A stretch of DNA of 64,000 bases from VMDJ01 sp038146785 (GTDB lineage: Bacteria > Pseudomonadota > Gammaproteobacteria > Chromatiales > Chromatiaceae), in assembly GCA_038146785.1 (NCBI GenBank), contig JAYQSI010000014.1, positions 1-64,000 on the forward strand. Reading direction: 5' to 3'. Positions 53,224 through 61,157 of this stretch are shown here, piece by piece (the first letter of the stretch is position 1; every line of letters begins with the position of its first letter). Both the position numbers and the translations under genes were made by a program. Below the pieces are notes generated by a model. The model ran no database searches. It had not been told where the DNA came from and worked only from the letters and a program-made list of their open reading frames with translations.

Positions 53224-53673
53224 TTAATGTGGCTGACGAATCTTCATCTGATTCATATGCCAACCAATCAAGGTACTCAGCATAGTTGCTTCTTTACTCT
53301 GGCACTGCTCCTGCATTTCCACGAGTCGCTCCTCGGTAACCGCCGCAAGTTGTTTGTAGCTCTCCACCTCTTTCTGTAATCGAGCAATCTCAAGGCCGGC
53401 TTTATGCAGCTCGTTAGCTAAGCGCTGGGGGTCTTCTTTGATCTTATCGACGCATTTTTTGAGCGCAGCGGCATCTTGGATACGGCGCACCTTCTCGATC
53501 ATGCCCGAGCGATCACCGCTGACTTCTGGGTAAACCGTGCGTAAATCCGACATGCGCACATAGCCTTCAAATGTGCTCAGATCGCCGCAAGATATGTGCT
53601 GTTGCAGGATTTTACGGGTAACTCCCGCCATCCGAGCGGCCTGAGAAAGGCTTAAAAGACGATCTGCTGACAT
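53224..53673 (-). CDS. Orphan HTH protein with a coiled-coil C terminus
   Basis: I do not recognise a characterised family. The 149-residue protein starts with a helix-turn-helix of excisionase/MerR-like type (LLSLSQAARMAGVTRKILQQHI, residues about 6-27, cited as SQAARMAGVTRKILQQHI). A basic/acidic linker follows, then a long predicted coiled coil (about 85-130: ANELHKAGLEIARLQKEVE) and a C-terminal WHMNQMKIRQPH. The ATG at 53673 has a very good GGGGGAG site. A 16-bp palindrome 26 bp upstream (53699-53714) could be its own operator. It lies 83 bp downstream of dsrS, outside the dsr transcript if that terminates. Confidence 0.7.
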   Translation of the reverse strand: MSADRLLSLSQAARMAGVTRKILQQHISCGDLSTFEGYVRMSDLRTVYPEVSGDRSGMIEKVRRIQDAAALKKCVDKIKEDPQRLANELHKAGLEIARLQKEVESYKQLAAVTEERLVEMQEQCQSKEATMLSTLIGWHMNQMKIRQPH

Positions 53674-53698
53674 AACTCCCCCTAGTTAGTCCGGCTGA

Positions 53699-53714
53699 TA
53701 GTCTTTTTAGACTA
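53699..53714. promoter_or_regulatory. Palindrome upstream of the HTH/coiled-coil gene
   Basis: TAGTCT-TTTT-AGACTA has 6-bp perfect arms around a four-base centre and lies 26-41 bp upstream of the HTH-protein ATG. This is where an autoregulatory operator or promoter element would be. Function is not shown. Confidence 0.4.
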
Positions 53715-53756
53715 GACCAAATCTGAGGAATGGAAAGTCGGAAAGACTTAGAAAGA

Positions 53757-54878
53757 TTAATACTTTGGGGGATGCGCAGTGATGGCCGACATGTGTCCTT
53801 GAAGCGGCTCCAAGACCGGCGCAAGTTTCTTTCGCATCAAACTGCCTATGGCGGTTGAACCTTTAAACACCGGACGAACCACTCCGTAGCTCAGCCCAGA
53901 GAGGACACGAATCGCTTGGAGCTTATCGGCAAATGCATCATTCAAACCGATCACCGCCTGAGCATCATCGTGATGACTGATCCAATCCTTAGCTTCAGCG
54001 GCTAACTCTTCTAGCGTCAGGTCAACGCGCTCTTCTCGCACTGGCGCAAAATAGTCCGCGATCTGATCCAAGGTCATATTGATCACATCTTGATTCGACG
54101 GCTTTTTGAAAATACCGAACAAGGTCTGCATATATCCCTGCCCAGGCTCACCCAACACACGTGCAAGCACTTGAGCGGCGCGATTACCTTGCTGCGCAAG
54201 CGCTGCTAACTCTGCGCTATGCGAGGTATGTAGTTCATGTGCTTCATGTTGCTCAGGCAGACTATCTGGCAAGGTAGCAATAAAGCCAACGTAGAAAGGT
54301 GGCTTTCGTCCAGCCTTACGCCAGAGTGAATCAATTTGCTCATCATTTAACAAACCCGGCTGAAGCACCAAACGAACCGTTTCAATCTGCTTTTCAGGCT
54401 CAACTTCAAACGGCAAATGCTCAACCAAATACTCAGCGAGTAGCGGACCCATCTGCCCTTCGCAAACGGCTTGTTTGCGCAGCATCTGGCGCGCGTTTTC
54501 AGCATCTTCCATTGCCCACCAAGCTCGGCGCGCAAGATCGTCTGTGAGCCCCGGAGCATGCACTGCGGCAACCACAGCTTCTGGCTCACCCAACATGAGC
54601 AATTGCTCAAGACTGTCATCTTTCATCTGCCCCATACGGGTCCAACGTTGCAGATAGACGGGATAGCCACCCGGAGATCCCAACACATGGCCGGAGATCA
54701 ACTCCTTAACCAGCTTGATATATTGTTCATCGCGACAGGTGGGGTTCAGATTGACCTTGGCTTCACCCTGCTCGGACAAGCCAAAAACAGTCATCTGCGA
54801 TTCATTAATGCGGATAGCTTGTGGCTTATTTGCCAACAAGACATTAAGACGGAGTGAATCTTCTGGGGCTAACTGCAT
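53757..54878 (-). CDS. dsrS: DsrS, conserved dsr-locus protein
   Basis: DsrS is a cytoplasmic protein encoded at the end of the dsr locus of purple and other gammaproteobacterial sulfur oxidisers; its biochemical role is unknown. The 373-residue protein begins MQLAPEDSLRLNVLLANKP and has the strongly conserved HVLGSPGGYPVYLQRWTRMGQ (cited as SPGGYPVYLQRWTRMG) and EAVVAAVHAPGLTDDLARRAWWAMEDAENAR blocks (cited as GLTDDLARRAWWAM). No cofactor motif or signal peptide is visible. It follows dsrR by 24 bp on the same strand and is the last dsr gene here. Confidence 0.9.
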   Translation of the reverse strand: MQLAPEDSLRLNVLLANKPQAIRINESQMTVFGLSEQGEAKVNLNPTCRDEQYIKLVKELISGHVLGSPGGYPVYLQRWTRMGQMKDDSLEQLLMLGEPEAVVAAVHAPGLTDDLARRAWWAMEDAENARQMLRKQAVCEGQMGPLLAEYLVEHLPFEVEPEKQIETVRLVLQPGLLNDEQIDSLWRKAGRKPPFYVGFIATLPDSLPEQHEAHELHTSHSAELAALAQQGNRAAQVLARVLGEPGQGYMQTLFGIFKKPSNQDVINMTLDQIADYFAPVREERVDLTLEELAAEAKDWISHHDDAQAVIGLNDAFADKLQAIRVLSGLSYGVVRPVFKGSTAIGSLMRKKLAPVLEPLQGHMSAITAHPPKY

Positions 54879-54902
54879 ACCAACTAAGATTCAAAAAAGG
54901 CG

Positions 54903-55214
54903 TTATGCCTTAGGAGCTGAATAGTTAGCGTCGTCTGGATTGATAAAGATAAATTGTGCTTCACCACCATCTAAGGTCGCAAAGTCCAACGTTGTATTGT
55001 CCAGTAGTGGCACATACTCAGGCGCCATAGCGATGTTTACACCTTCACTTTTAAAGGTGATGTCATCATCGTTAGCTTCATCAAAGCCCATACGATATTC
55101 AAAGCTACCATCAGCATGCTTTTGCGCCGCTAAACGCAATGCCATACCTTCAGTACCACCTTGCTGGGCTGCATTTCTTACCTGCTCTGCTGCAGCCACT
55201 GTGACTTTAAACAT
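54903..55214 (-). CDS. dsrR: DsrR, A-type-scaffold-like protein lacking ligand cysteines
   Basis: DsrR has the fold of IscA/ErpA A-type carriers but no cysteines to hold a cluster; it is thought to act post-transcriptionally or structurally in expression of the dsr system. The 103-residue protein begins MFKVTVAAAEQVRNAAQQGG with the A-type EGMALRLAA and MGFDEANDDDITFKSEGVNIAM blocks (cited as GMALRLAA). I find no cysteine in the whole sequence, consistent with the known DsrR. It is 21 bp downstream of dsrN and 24 bp upstream of dsrS. Confidence 0.92.
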   Translation of the reverse strand: MFKVTVAAAEQVRNAAQQGGTEGMALRLAAQKHADGSFEYRMGFDEANDDDITFKSEGVNIAMAPEYVPLLDNTTLDFATLDGGEAQFIFINPDDANYSAPKA

Positions 55215-55235
55215 CGTGTTGTCCTCAAAAACTTT

Positions 55236-56594
55236 TCAGTCGTGTTTGTGTTGCTTGATAAAAGCGACAAATCGCTCAGCCCAACGATTACGTTGGGTAT
55301 CTCGCATATGGGCATAGTTGGCCAGAAGGTTGCGATAACGCACGCCATCATGCTGACCATCGACTCCAAAACCGCGGCGCACATCGTAAGCAAAAGTGAC
55401 GTCATCCGCCAGATTACTGAGTGCCGAATAATGGAATTCATGCCCTACTAGCTCATGACCGCTTGGCCATGGATGGGCATCTGTCTCTGCCAACCGAATG
55501 TAGCCTCGACCCTGAGGGGTCTCATGCATAGTGACATCCGCCGGAAGGACGTTTGCCATTTTACCTGTGTTTTCGCCCCAGGTCAGTTGGCGACACAGAT
55601 ACATCAGTCCACCACATTCGGCATAAACCGGCTTATCTGCTTCAACAAAGGCGCGGATTTGATCGCACATCGCCGCGTTATTACTGAGCTTTTCGAGGTG
55701 CGTCTCAGGAAAACCACCCCCGATAAACAATCCATCTACCGTTGGCAATTCCGTGTCATTTACAGGGCTAAACGGCACGATCTCGGCACCTGATTGTTCA
55801 AGCGCATGCAAATCACCCGGGTAATAAAAACCAAATGCCTCATCTTGTGCCACACCGATGCGAACACTCGCTTGCACCTCATGTTGCGGAGATTCAACCT
55901 TAGCGACCGCTGGTGCGCTTTGCGCGATCATGAGCAGGCGCTCCAGATCAACCTGCTCGCTCAATCGCGATGCCATCAGATCAATCTTTGCATCACTTTC
56001 AGCTGCCTCATTACTTGGCACCAAACCTAAGTGACGCTCACTGATATGCATATCGGCATGTCGCTGAATCGCGCCAATCACCGGCACATCCGTGTAGTGC
56101 TCTAACACCTCACGTAACTTACCTTCATGACGAGGGCCTGCAACTTTATTCAAAATAATGCCGGCGATATTCACTTCGGCATCAAATGCTTGGTATCCCA
56201 TAACAAGCGGCGCGACACCTCGAGTTGTACCTTGCGTATCAAGCACTAACACCACAGGCGCGTTGAGCAGCTTTGCCATGCCGGCATTACTATCCACACC
56301 ATCAAGCGCCATGCCATCGAATAAACCTTTATTGCCTTCAACCACACCAATATCCGCACCCTGCATTTGCTGCGCAAACACCGACTGAATCTCATCGTCT
56401 GGCATGGTGTAAAAGTCGAGGTTATAACAAGGACGACCTGCCGCTTGGGTCAACCAAAGCGGATCAATATAGTCAGGCCCTTTTTTAAATGGCTGAACCA
56501 CATGACCACGATCTCGCAATGCGCGAGTCAACGCCAAGCTCACCGAGGTCTTACCCGATGACTTGTGTGCTGCAGAGAGATACAAATAGGCCAT
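55236..56594 (-). CDS. dsrN: DsrN, cobyrinate a,c-diamide synthase-like amidase
   Basis: DsrN is homologous to CbiA/CobB and is proposed to amidate siroheme to the siro(heme)amide of DsrAB. The 452-residue protein has an N-terminal ATP-dependent synthetase domain (SSGKTSVSLALTRALRDRG, KKGPDYIDPLW, VVEGNKGLFDGMALDG) and a C-terminal class I glutamine amidotransferase domain with C335-like VYAECGGLMYLCR and HEFHYS. A terminator-like hairpin lies in the 63-bp gap after dsrP. The synthesis of a corrin is not implied: the rest of cobalamin biosynthesis is not in the window. Confidence 0.92.
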   Translation of the reverse strand: MAYLYLSAAHKSSGKTSVSLALTRALRDRGHVVQPFKKGPDYIDPLWLTQAAGRPCYNLDFYTMPDDEIQSVFAQQMQGADIGVVEGNKGLFDGMALDGVDSNAGMAKLLNAPVVLVLDTQGTTRGVAPLVMGYQAFDAEVNIAGIILNKVAGPRHEGKLREVLEHYTDVPVIGAIQRHADMHISERHLGLVPSNEAAESDAKIDLMASRLSEQVDLERLLMIAQSAPAVAKVESPQHEVQASVRIGVAQDEAFGFYYPGDLHALEQSGAEIVPFSPVNDTELPTVDGLFIGGGFPETHLEKLSNNAAMCDQIRAFVEADKPVYAECGGLMYLCRQLTWGENTGKMANVLPADVTMHETPQGRGYIRLAETDAHPWPSGHELVGHEFHYSALSNLADDVTFAYDVRRGFGVDGQHDGVRYRNLLANYAHMRDTQRNRWAERFVAFIKQHKHD

Positions 56595-56603
56595 GTAACA
56601 TCC

Positions 56604-56632
56604 AAAAAAAAGGGCGGCTTTTAAGCCACCCT
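56604..56632 (-). terminator. Terminator-like hairpin between dsrP and dsrN
   Basis: On the minus strand AGGGTGGCTT and AAGCCGCCCT form a 10-position stem with one T-G pair and a tight AA loop (a shorter stem with a six-base loop is likely), then T8. The run begins 10 bp before the dsrN start. It should lower dsrNRS transcription compared with dsrC-P. Confidence 0.85.
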
Positions 56633-56657
56633 ATTTTACGCCTTTGCGAGAGCTTTA

Positions 56658-57872
56658 TCAGTGGTGAGGATCTGTCGCCTCGTCTGACAAAGTTGCAGGC
56701 AAGAATGGTAGAACACGAACCGCAACAAGGGTCGCAATCACTGCAACAGCAAGACCACCTAGGCCCAGCATGAATTCCGCCAGCGTAGGTACATAGGTAG
56801 CTGCCGCACCATTCACGCCATCATAGAAGCCACTCTCGATAATCGTGTGGCTTGGGAACATCGCCATTGGGAACGCCTGACCACCGATAACGATGACATA
56901 CATTGCCGCAAAACCACCCAAAATGATTAACAGTGCTGCTGCCGTTACCGCAGAACGTGAGTTCTTAAGCGATGGATGGAACAAGATCAGCATTGGAATT
57001 AGCAAACCTGCCAAGATCCAGCCACCCCAGAATAGCTGGGTGTAGATTCCACCATTCATCAAAATGAAGGCTTCGTAAGAATGGTTCTCGGTGCCATACA
57101 AATTGGTCAGGTGATAAACCATCACGAAATAGAAGATCGCTGCAGTGAACACGCCTAACAATGAACGTAGACGAGAGAAGATCTTATCGCCCAACTCACG
57201 ACCATCCGCATTGAAGGTGAACATCAACATCAACATGTAGAAGGCTAAACCGTAAGCGAATGACATGATAATGAACATTGGCGCCATCAGTGCTGCGTCA
57301 TAACCCTGACGTGCAACGATAAAACCAAAGATAGAACCGGTACCGGTGGTCAGAATCAAACGCCAAACAAACGCGACCAAACCAACCTTAGATGAATGTT
57401 GATTCGCTTTACGCTCCATCATGGTGAACAGATAAACTGCAACCACACCGAGGAAGCCTACATACAACAAGACGTTCCAAGCGAAGATCGATTTAAAGTT
57501 GTATTGGGTCATTGCCACGATCAAGCGCGCAGGCTGACCAAGGTCAAGAACCAACACCAACAAACCACCAACCAACAAGGTGATCGCCATCAAGCCTGAA
57601 AGACGAGCTAGAGGCTTATAAGGTTTTTTAGCAAAAACAGAACCGATAGACGCGACGTTAAGCGCACCAGAGGCTGCAACGATCAAGAAGATCGCAAATA
57701 CGTGAGGCAGACCCCAAACCACTTGGTTATTCATGCCAGTCACCCAGTGACCTTCATGCTCCATGTAGAGAGTTGCCAAACCAGCTACACCAATAATGGC
57801 ACCGATAACCGCCAAGATACCCCAGTAACGCGTACTGCTGATGCCCCACTCGGTAAAAGTCATTTTCTTCAT
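56658..57872 (-). CDS. dsrP: DsrP, NrfD-like membrane subunit of DsrMKJOP
   Basis: DsrP is the integral membrane subunit, about ten hydrophobic helices, that probably exchanges electrons with quinone beside DsrO. The 404-residue protein has the NrfD/PsrC-family segments GALNVASIGSVFAKKPYKPLARL (cited as GALNVASIGSVF), LDLGQPARLIVAMTQYN and YGTENHSYEAFILMNGG. It ends with VRVLPFLPATLSDEATDPHH. It is the last of the tightly packed dsrC-to-P block, starting 20 bp after dsrO, and is followed by a strong hairpin. Confidence 0.93.
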   Translation of the reverse strand: MKKMTFTEWGISSTRYWGILAVIGAIIGVAGLATLYMEHEGHWVTGMNNQVVWGLPHVFAIFLIVAASGALNVASIGSVFAKKPYKPLARLSGLMAITLLVGGLLVLVLDLGQPARLIVAMTQYNFKSIFAWNVLLYVGFLGVVAVYLFTMMERKANQHSSKVGLVAFVWRLILTTGTGSIFGFIVARQGYDAALMAPMFIIMSFAYGLAFYMLMLMFTFNADGRELGDKIFSRLRSLLGVFTAAIFYFVMVYHLTNLYGTENHSYEAFILMNGGIYTQLFWGGWILAGLLIPMLILFHPSLKNSRSAVTAAALLIILGGFAAMYVIVIGGQAFPMAMFPSHTIIESGFYDGVNGAAATYVPTLAEFMLGLGGLAVAVIATLVAVRVLPFLPATLSDEATDPHH

Positions 57873-57892
57873 GTGTCTCGTAACCCCAGTGC

Positions 57893-58654
57893 TTAGATGC
57901 CGCTGTAGCGAACACCAGTGTTCAATTTCAAATCTGCGCGCAGCTGCGTTGTTTGTGCTTTCGCCAACGCTTGTGACACTGCACTATTTGGATCTTTCAG
58001 ATCACCAAACACGATAGCTTCGTGCTTACAGGCATCCTGACATGCGGTAGTTGTACCGCCGTTATCCAAACGATGGACACAGAAATTACAGCTCTCAACA
58101 CAACCCTTACCGCGAGGTGCAGCAGTTGGCTTGAACTGAACGTTTTCGTGAATAAATGAACGTGCTTTGTATGGGCACGCCATCATGCAATAGCGACAAC
58201 CGATACACGCGTGACGGTCAACCATCACGATACCGTCTGCGCGACGGAATGAAGCGGTCGTTGGGCAAACATCAACGCAAGGTGGATGTTCACAGTGCTG
58301 ACACATCATCGGCAAGTTAGACACTTTACCAGTGAGGTTGTCTTGAATCTTTACAGAACGCATCCAACGTGGACGTTGCTTATCCCACGCCTCATCTGAT
58401 GCGCCTTCTGGCTTAACCAGCATATCCAGACCATTCTCTGAATCACAGGCATTCACACAATCGGTACAACCATCGGCGCACTTACTTGTGTCAATCAACA
58501 TGCCATAGCGAACTGCATCAGTTACCGCCTCTTTACGAGGAGCAGCATCAGCCATGCTGTGCAAGAAAACACCTGGTGCAACCACTGTGGCTGCCGCTGC
58601 TTTAGAAGCAACGGATAAGAATTCACGACGTTTTTGATCAATCATTTCCGACAT
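57893..58654 (-). CDS. dsrO: DsrO, periplasmic iron-sulfur subunit of DsrMKJOP
   Basis: DsrO is a periplasmic ferredoxin-like protein in the membrane complex, passing electrons between DsrJ and DsrP. The 253-residue precursor begins MSEMIDQKRREFLSVASKAA, with a twin-arginine motif (R9-R10) for Tat export. It then has ferredoxin cysteine groups: CADGCTDCVNAC, CQHCEHPPCVDVCPT, CIGCRYCMMACPYK and CVESCNFCVHRL...CQDACKHE. The start at 58654 follows GGAG; an upstream in-frame extension lies in dsrJ and is rejected. It starts 2 bp after the dsrJ stop. Confidence 0.94.
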   Translation of the reverse strand: MSEMIDQKRREFLSVASKAAAATVVAPGVFLHSMADAAPRKEAVTDAVRYGMLIDTSKCADGCTDCVNACDSENGLDMLVKPEGASDEAWDKQRPRWMRSVKIQDNLTGKVSNLPMMCQHCEHPPCVDVCPTTASFRRADGIVMVDRHACIGCRYCMMACPYKARSFIHENVQFKPTAAPRGKGCVESCNFCVHRLDNGGTTTACQDACKHEAIVFGDLKDPNSAVSQALAKAQTTQLRADLKLNTGVRYSGI

Positions 58655-58656
58655 GA

Positions 58657-59052
58657 TTATTTCTCCGCCTGCGGAACAGTCGAGTGACAGCTGAAGCAAC
58701 TCATCGTTGTTCCGGTGTACTGGTGACAATCAGCACAAAACTGACCTTCAGCATTCACAGGAATGAATTTACCGGCATCATCTTTGTTTGCGTGGCAATC
58801 AACACAACCCGCTAAATCATTGTCCGTGTGGCGAATGCCTTCACGTACCGTGATTTTTCGCTGGTGCTTAATCAATTCGAAGTGATTGCGGCGCATGAAA
58901 GAGGTTGGTGCAACGCACGAGTCACTCTTTTCTGCCTTGTAACCTAAGGAATGAACGTTTTCACCAGTATCTTTCTTACCGTGAGCGATCACACCGAAGC
59001 TGAGCAGAACTGCTACAGCAAATAAAACTAGGCTGGTGCCAATTTTCTTCAT
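58657..59052 (-). CDS. dsrJ: DsrJ, triheme cytochrome c of DsrMKJOP
   Basis: DsrJ is a periplasmic triheme c-type cytochrome with unusual His/Cys haem ligation. The 131-residue protein has an uncleaved or cleavable N-terminal helix (MKKIGTSLVLFAVAVLLSF). Three CxxCH haem motifs follow: CVDCH at 83-87, CADCH at 106-110 and CFSCH at 119-123. C46 (KSDSCVAP) is the candidate for the unusual ligand. The genes dsrJ and dsrO are adjacent, with a stable hairpin upstream after dsrL. Confidence 0.94.
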   Translation of the reverse strand: MKKIGTSLVLFAVAVLLSFGVIAHGKKDTGENVHSLGYKAEKSDSCVAPTSFMRRNHFELIKHQRKITVREGIRHTDNDLAGCVDCHANKDDAGKFIPVNAEGQFCADCHQYTGTTMSCFSCHSTVPQAEK

Positions 59053-59092
59053 GTCTTTATCTGCGCTAAGCGTTTACAGAGAACAAAAACAT

Positions 59093-59112
59093 CAAGCCAC
59101 CCGAAGGTGGCT
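59093..59112 (-). other. UUCG-type stem-loop between dsrL and dsrJ
   Basis: On the minus strand AGCCACC and GGTGGCT pair around a TTCG loop closed by C-G, the extra-stable cUUCGg tetraloop. It is followed by TTGATGTTTTTG, a broken T run. It lies in the 76-bp gap after dsrL and may stabilise the upstream mRNA or give partial termination. Confidence 0.7.
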
Positions 59113-59128
59113 CAACCGTCTTAGATGA

Positions 59129-61081
59129 TTACTCACCCAAGCCCATTTTGATGTAACCGGTAGGACATACATCTGAACAGATGTGACAACCGATACAACG
59201 ATCGTAGTTGGTATCTACGTAACGACCAGTGGTCGCGTCTGACTTGTTTACACGGAATACCGCGTCTTGAGGACAGAAGATGACGCAGTTGTCACACTCG
59301 AAACACAAGCCACAGCTCATGCAACGACCAGACTCTTCTGCCGCCTGCTCTTCAGTCAAACCAATCAAACGCTCGTGGAAGTGACCCAATACGTCATCTG
59401 CACTTGGTACTTCTTCACCACGAACAACACGTGGAGTGAACTCAAAGTGACCTAAGTACAACTCATCGTGTGGAATGATTTCCGCGTAAGAACGGTCTTC
59501 GTAGTTGTGAACTGCGTAATTAGCATCACAAGAACCACGCTGATCACCTGAAGGATCGTACTGCTCAGTAGCATGACCTGTTTCAGTCAACTTCTTATCA
59601 AGATTGAAGTGGTGTACATCAACCTTTGGACGCTTCTTGTGCTCTTTCTGGTTAACGTACTCGTCAATGGTTTCAGCTGCGATTGCTGCTTGACCAATTG
59701 CAGTCGTCAACAAGTGCGGACGAATGATGTCGCCAGCAACGAAGTGACCTGGCTTGTTAGGTACCTGATAGAAACCATCAGAGTCCATCAAACCACGACC
59801 GTTATCGAATTCTTCGATGCCAGTCATATCACCGCCCTGACCGATTGCAGAAACAATCAAATCAGCTTCGATACGTTGCTCAGTACCTTCAACTGGAGTC
59901 GGACGACCGCCTTCCATAGTACATTTCGCTACGATCAATGCGGTTGCACGACCATCGTCACCTTTTTCAATACCAACAGGCATTACTTCGTCAAGAATGG
60001 TTACACCTTCGTGTAGCGCATCATGAACCTCGTGCTCTGCAGCAGTCATGTTGTCTTTAGGGAACAATGAAGTCAGCGTTACTTGTGCACCTTGAGCAGC
60101 AGCAGTAATTGCGCTGTCATGTGCGATGAAACCATCGTTAACAACCAACTCAGGACGATCTGTTGGGTTGGTGTGTTCAATATGACCCAAACGACGTGCT
60201 ACAGATACAACGTCGATAGAGGTATCACCACCACCTACACAAACAACTTTGTCTGCGGTGACTTTCATGCGGCCTTCGTTGAATGCCTTCAAGAATGCAA
60301 CACCCGATACACAGTTAGGTGTGCCTTCCCACTCGTCAAGGAACAAGCCACGACCAGTCCAACAACCAACAGTCCATAGGATTGCATCAAAATCTTTTTC
60401 GAGATCAGCAACTGATACGTCTTTACCAACGCGAACGCCACACTTAACGTCAACATCGCCCATATCAACGATACGCTGAATCTCGCCAGCCAACTTGTCA
60501 CGTGGAATACGGTAGTTAGGAATACCGTAACGCATCATGCCGCCAAGCTCTGGCTGTGATTCAAAAATAGTGACTGCGTGACCTTTGCGGCGCAACTGGT
60601 AAGCACCAGACATACCTGCAGGACCACCACCAACGATTGCGATCTTCTTACCAGTGCTTGCACCTGCTTCAAAGCCGAAACCATTCTCAAGTGCATTGTC
60701 ACCAATCCACTGCTCAACTGAGTTGATACCAACAAAGTCTTCAACTTCGTTACGGTTACAACCATCTTGGCAAGGTGCTGGACATACACGACCCATCATT
60801 GATGGGAATGGGTTTGCATCAGTCGAACGACGGAATGCGTATTCACCCATGCTCATGTCACCAACTGGCTTCTCTTGACCACGAACGATCGCCAACCAAC
60901 CACGGATGTCTTCACCAGAAGGACAAGAACCTTGGCAAGGTGGAGTTTTGTGAATGTAAGTTGGGCACTTATAAGATTCGTCAGCGACAAAAATCTTGTT
61001 AGTCCAACCACCCCAATCGTCGTTACCGTCTTCAAAGCGGCGCCACGTGAGATTTGTCATTTCGTCATTAGGAGTAGCCAT
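59129..61081 (-). CDS. dsrL: DsrL, iron-sulfur flavoprotein NAD(P)H oxidoreductase
   Basis: DsrL is the electron-transfer partner of DsrAB in sulfur oxidisers. The 650-residue protein has an N-terminal cysteine-rich segment (YKCPTYIHKTPPCQGSCPSG), GltD-like FAD and NAD(P) binding folds (IAIVGGGPAGMSGAYQLRRKG and VVCVGGGDTSIDVV), and a C-terminal pair of [4Fe-4S] sites (CMSCGLCFECDNCVIFCPQ and CIGCHICSDVCPTG). Length agrees with the purple sulfur bacterial form (about 655 aa). It is 76 bp after dsrK and before the UUCG hairpin. Confidence 0.95.
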   Translation of the reverse strand: MATPNDEMTNLTWRRFEDGNDDWGGWTNKIFVADESYKCPTYIHKTPPCQGSCPSGEDIRGWLAIVRGQEKPVGDMSMGEYAFRRSTDANPFPSMMGRVCPAPCQDGCNRNEVEDFVGINSVEQWIGDNALENGFGFEAGASTGKKIAIVGGGPAGMSGAYQLRRKGHAVTIFESQPELGGMMRYGIPNYRIPRDKLAGEIQRIVDMGDVDVKCGVRVGKDVSVADLEKDFDAILWTVGCWTGRGLFLDEWEGTPNCVSGVAFLKAFNEGRMKVTADKVVCVGGGDTSIDVVSVARRLGHIEHTNPTDRPELVVNDGFIAHDSAITAAAQGAQVTLTSLFPKDNMTAAEHEVHDALHEGVTILDEVMPVGIEKGDDGRATALIVAKCTMEGGRPTPVEGTEQRIEADLIVSAIGQGGDMTGIEEFDNGRGLMDSDGFYQVPNKPGHFVAGDIIRPHLLTTAIGQAAIAAETIDEYVNQKEHKKRPKVDVHHFNLDKKLTETGHATEQYDPSGDQRGSCDANYAVHNYEDRSYAEIIPHDELYLGHFEFTPRVVRGEEVPSADDVLGHFHERLIGLTEEQAAEESGRCMSCGLCFECDNCVIFCPQDAVFRVNKSDATTGRYVDTNYDRCIGCHICSDVCPTGYIKMGLGE

Positions 61082-61157
61082 CGTAAAGCTCCTTACCTCT
61101 AAGCCATGAACCTGTCGGTTCGAATTTAAATTTAGTTATTTTGCCGAAGCGTCTGCT

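Noticed and set aside
55236..56594. Cobalamin biosynthesis gene cbiA/cobB
   Set aside because: Its position in the dsr locus fits DsrN; no other cobalamin genes are in the window.
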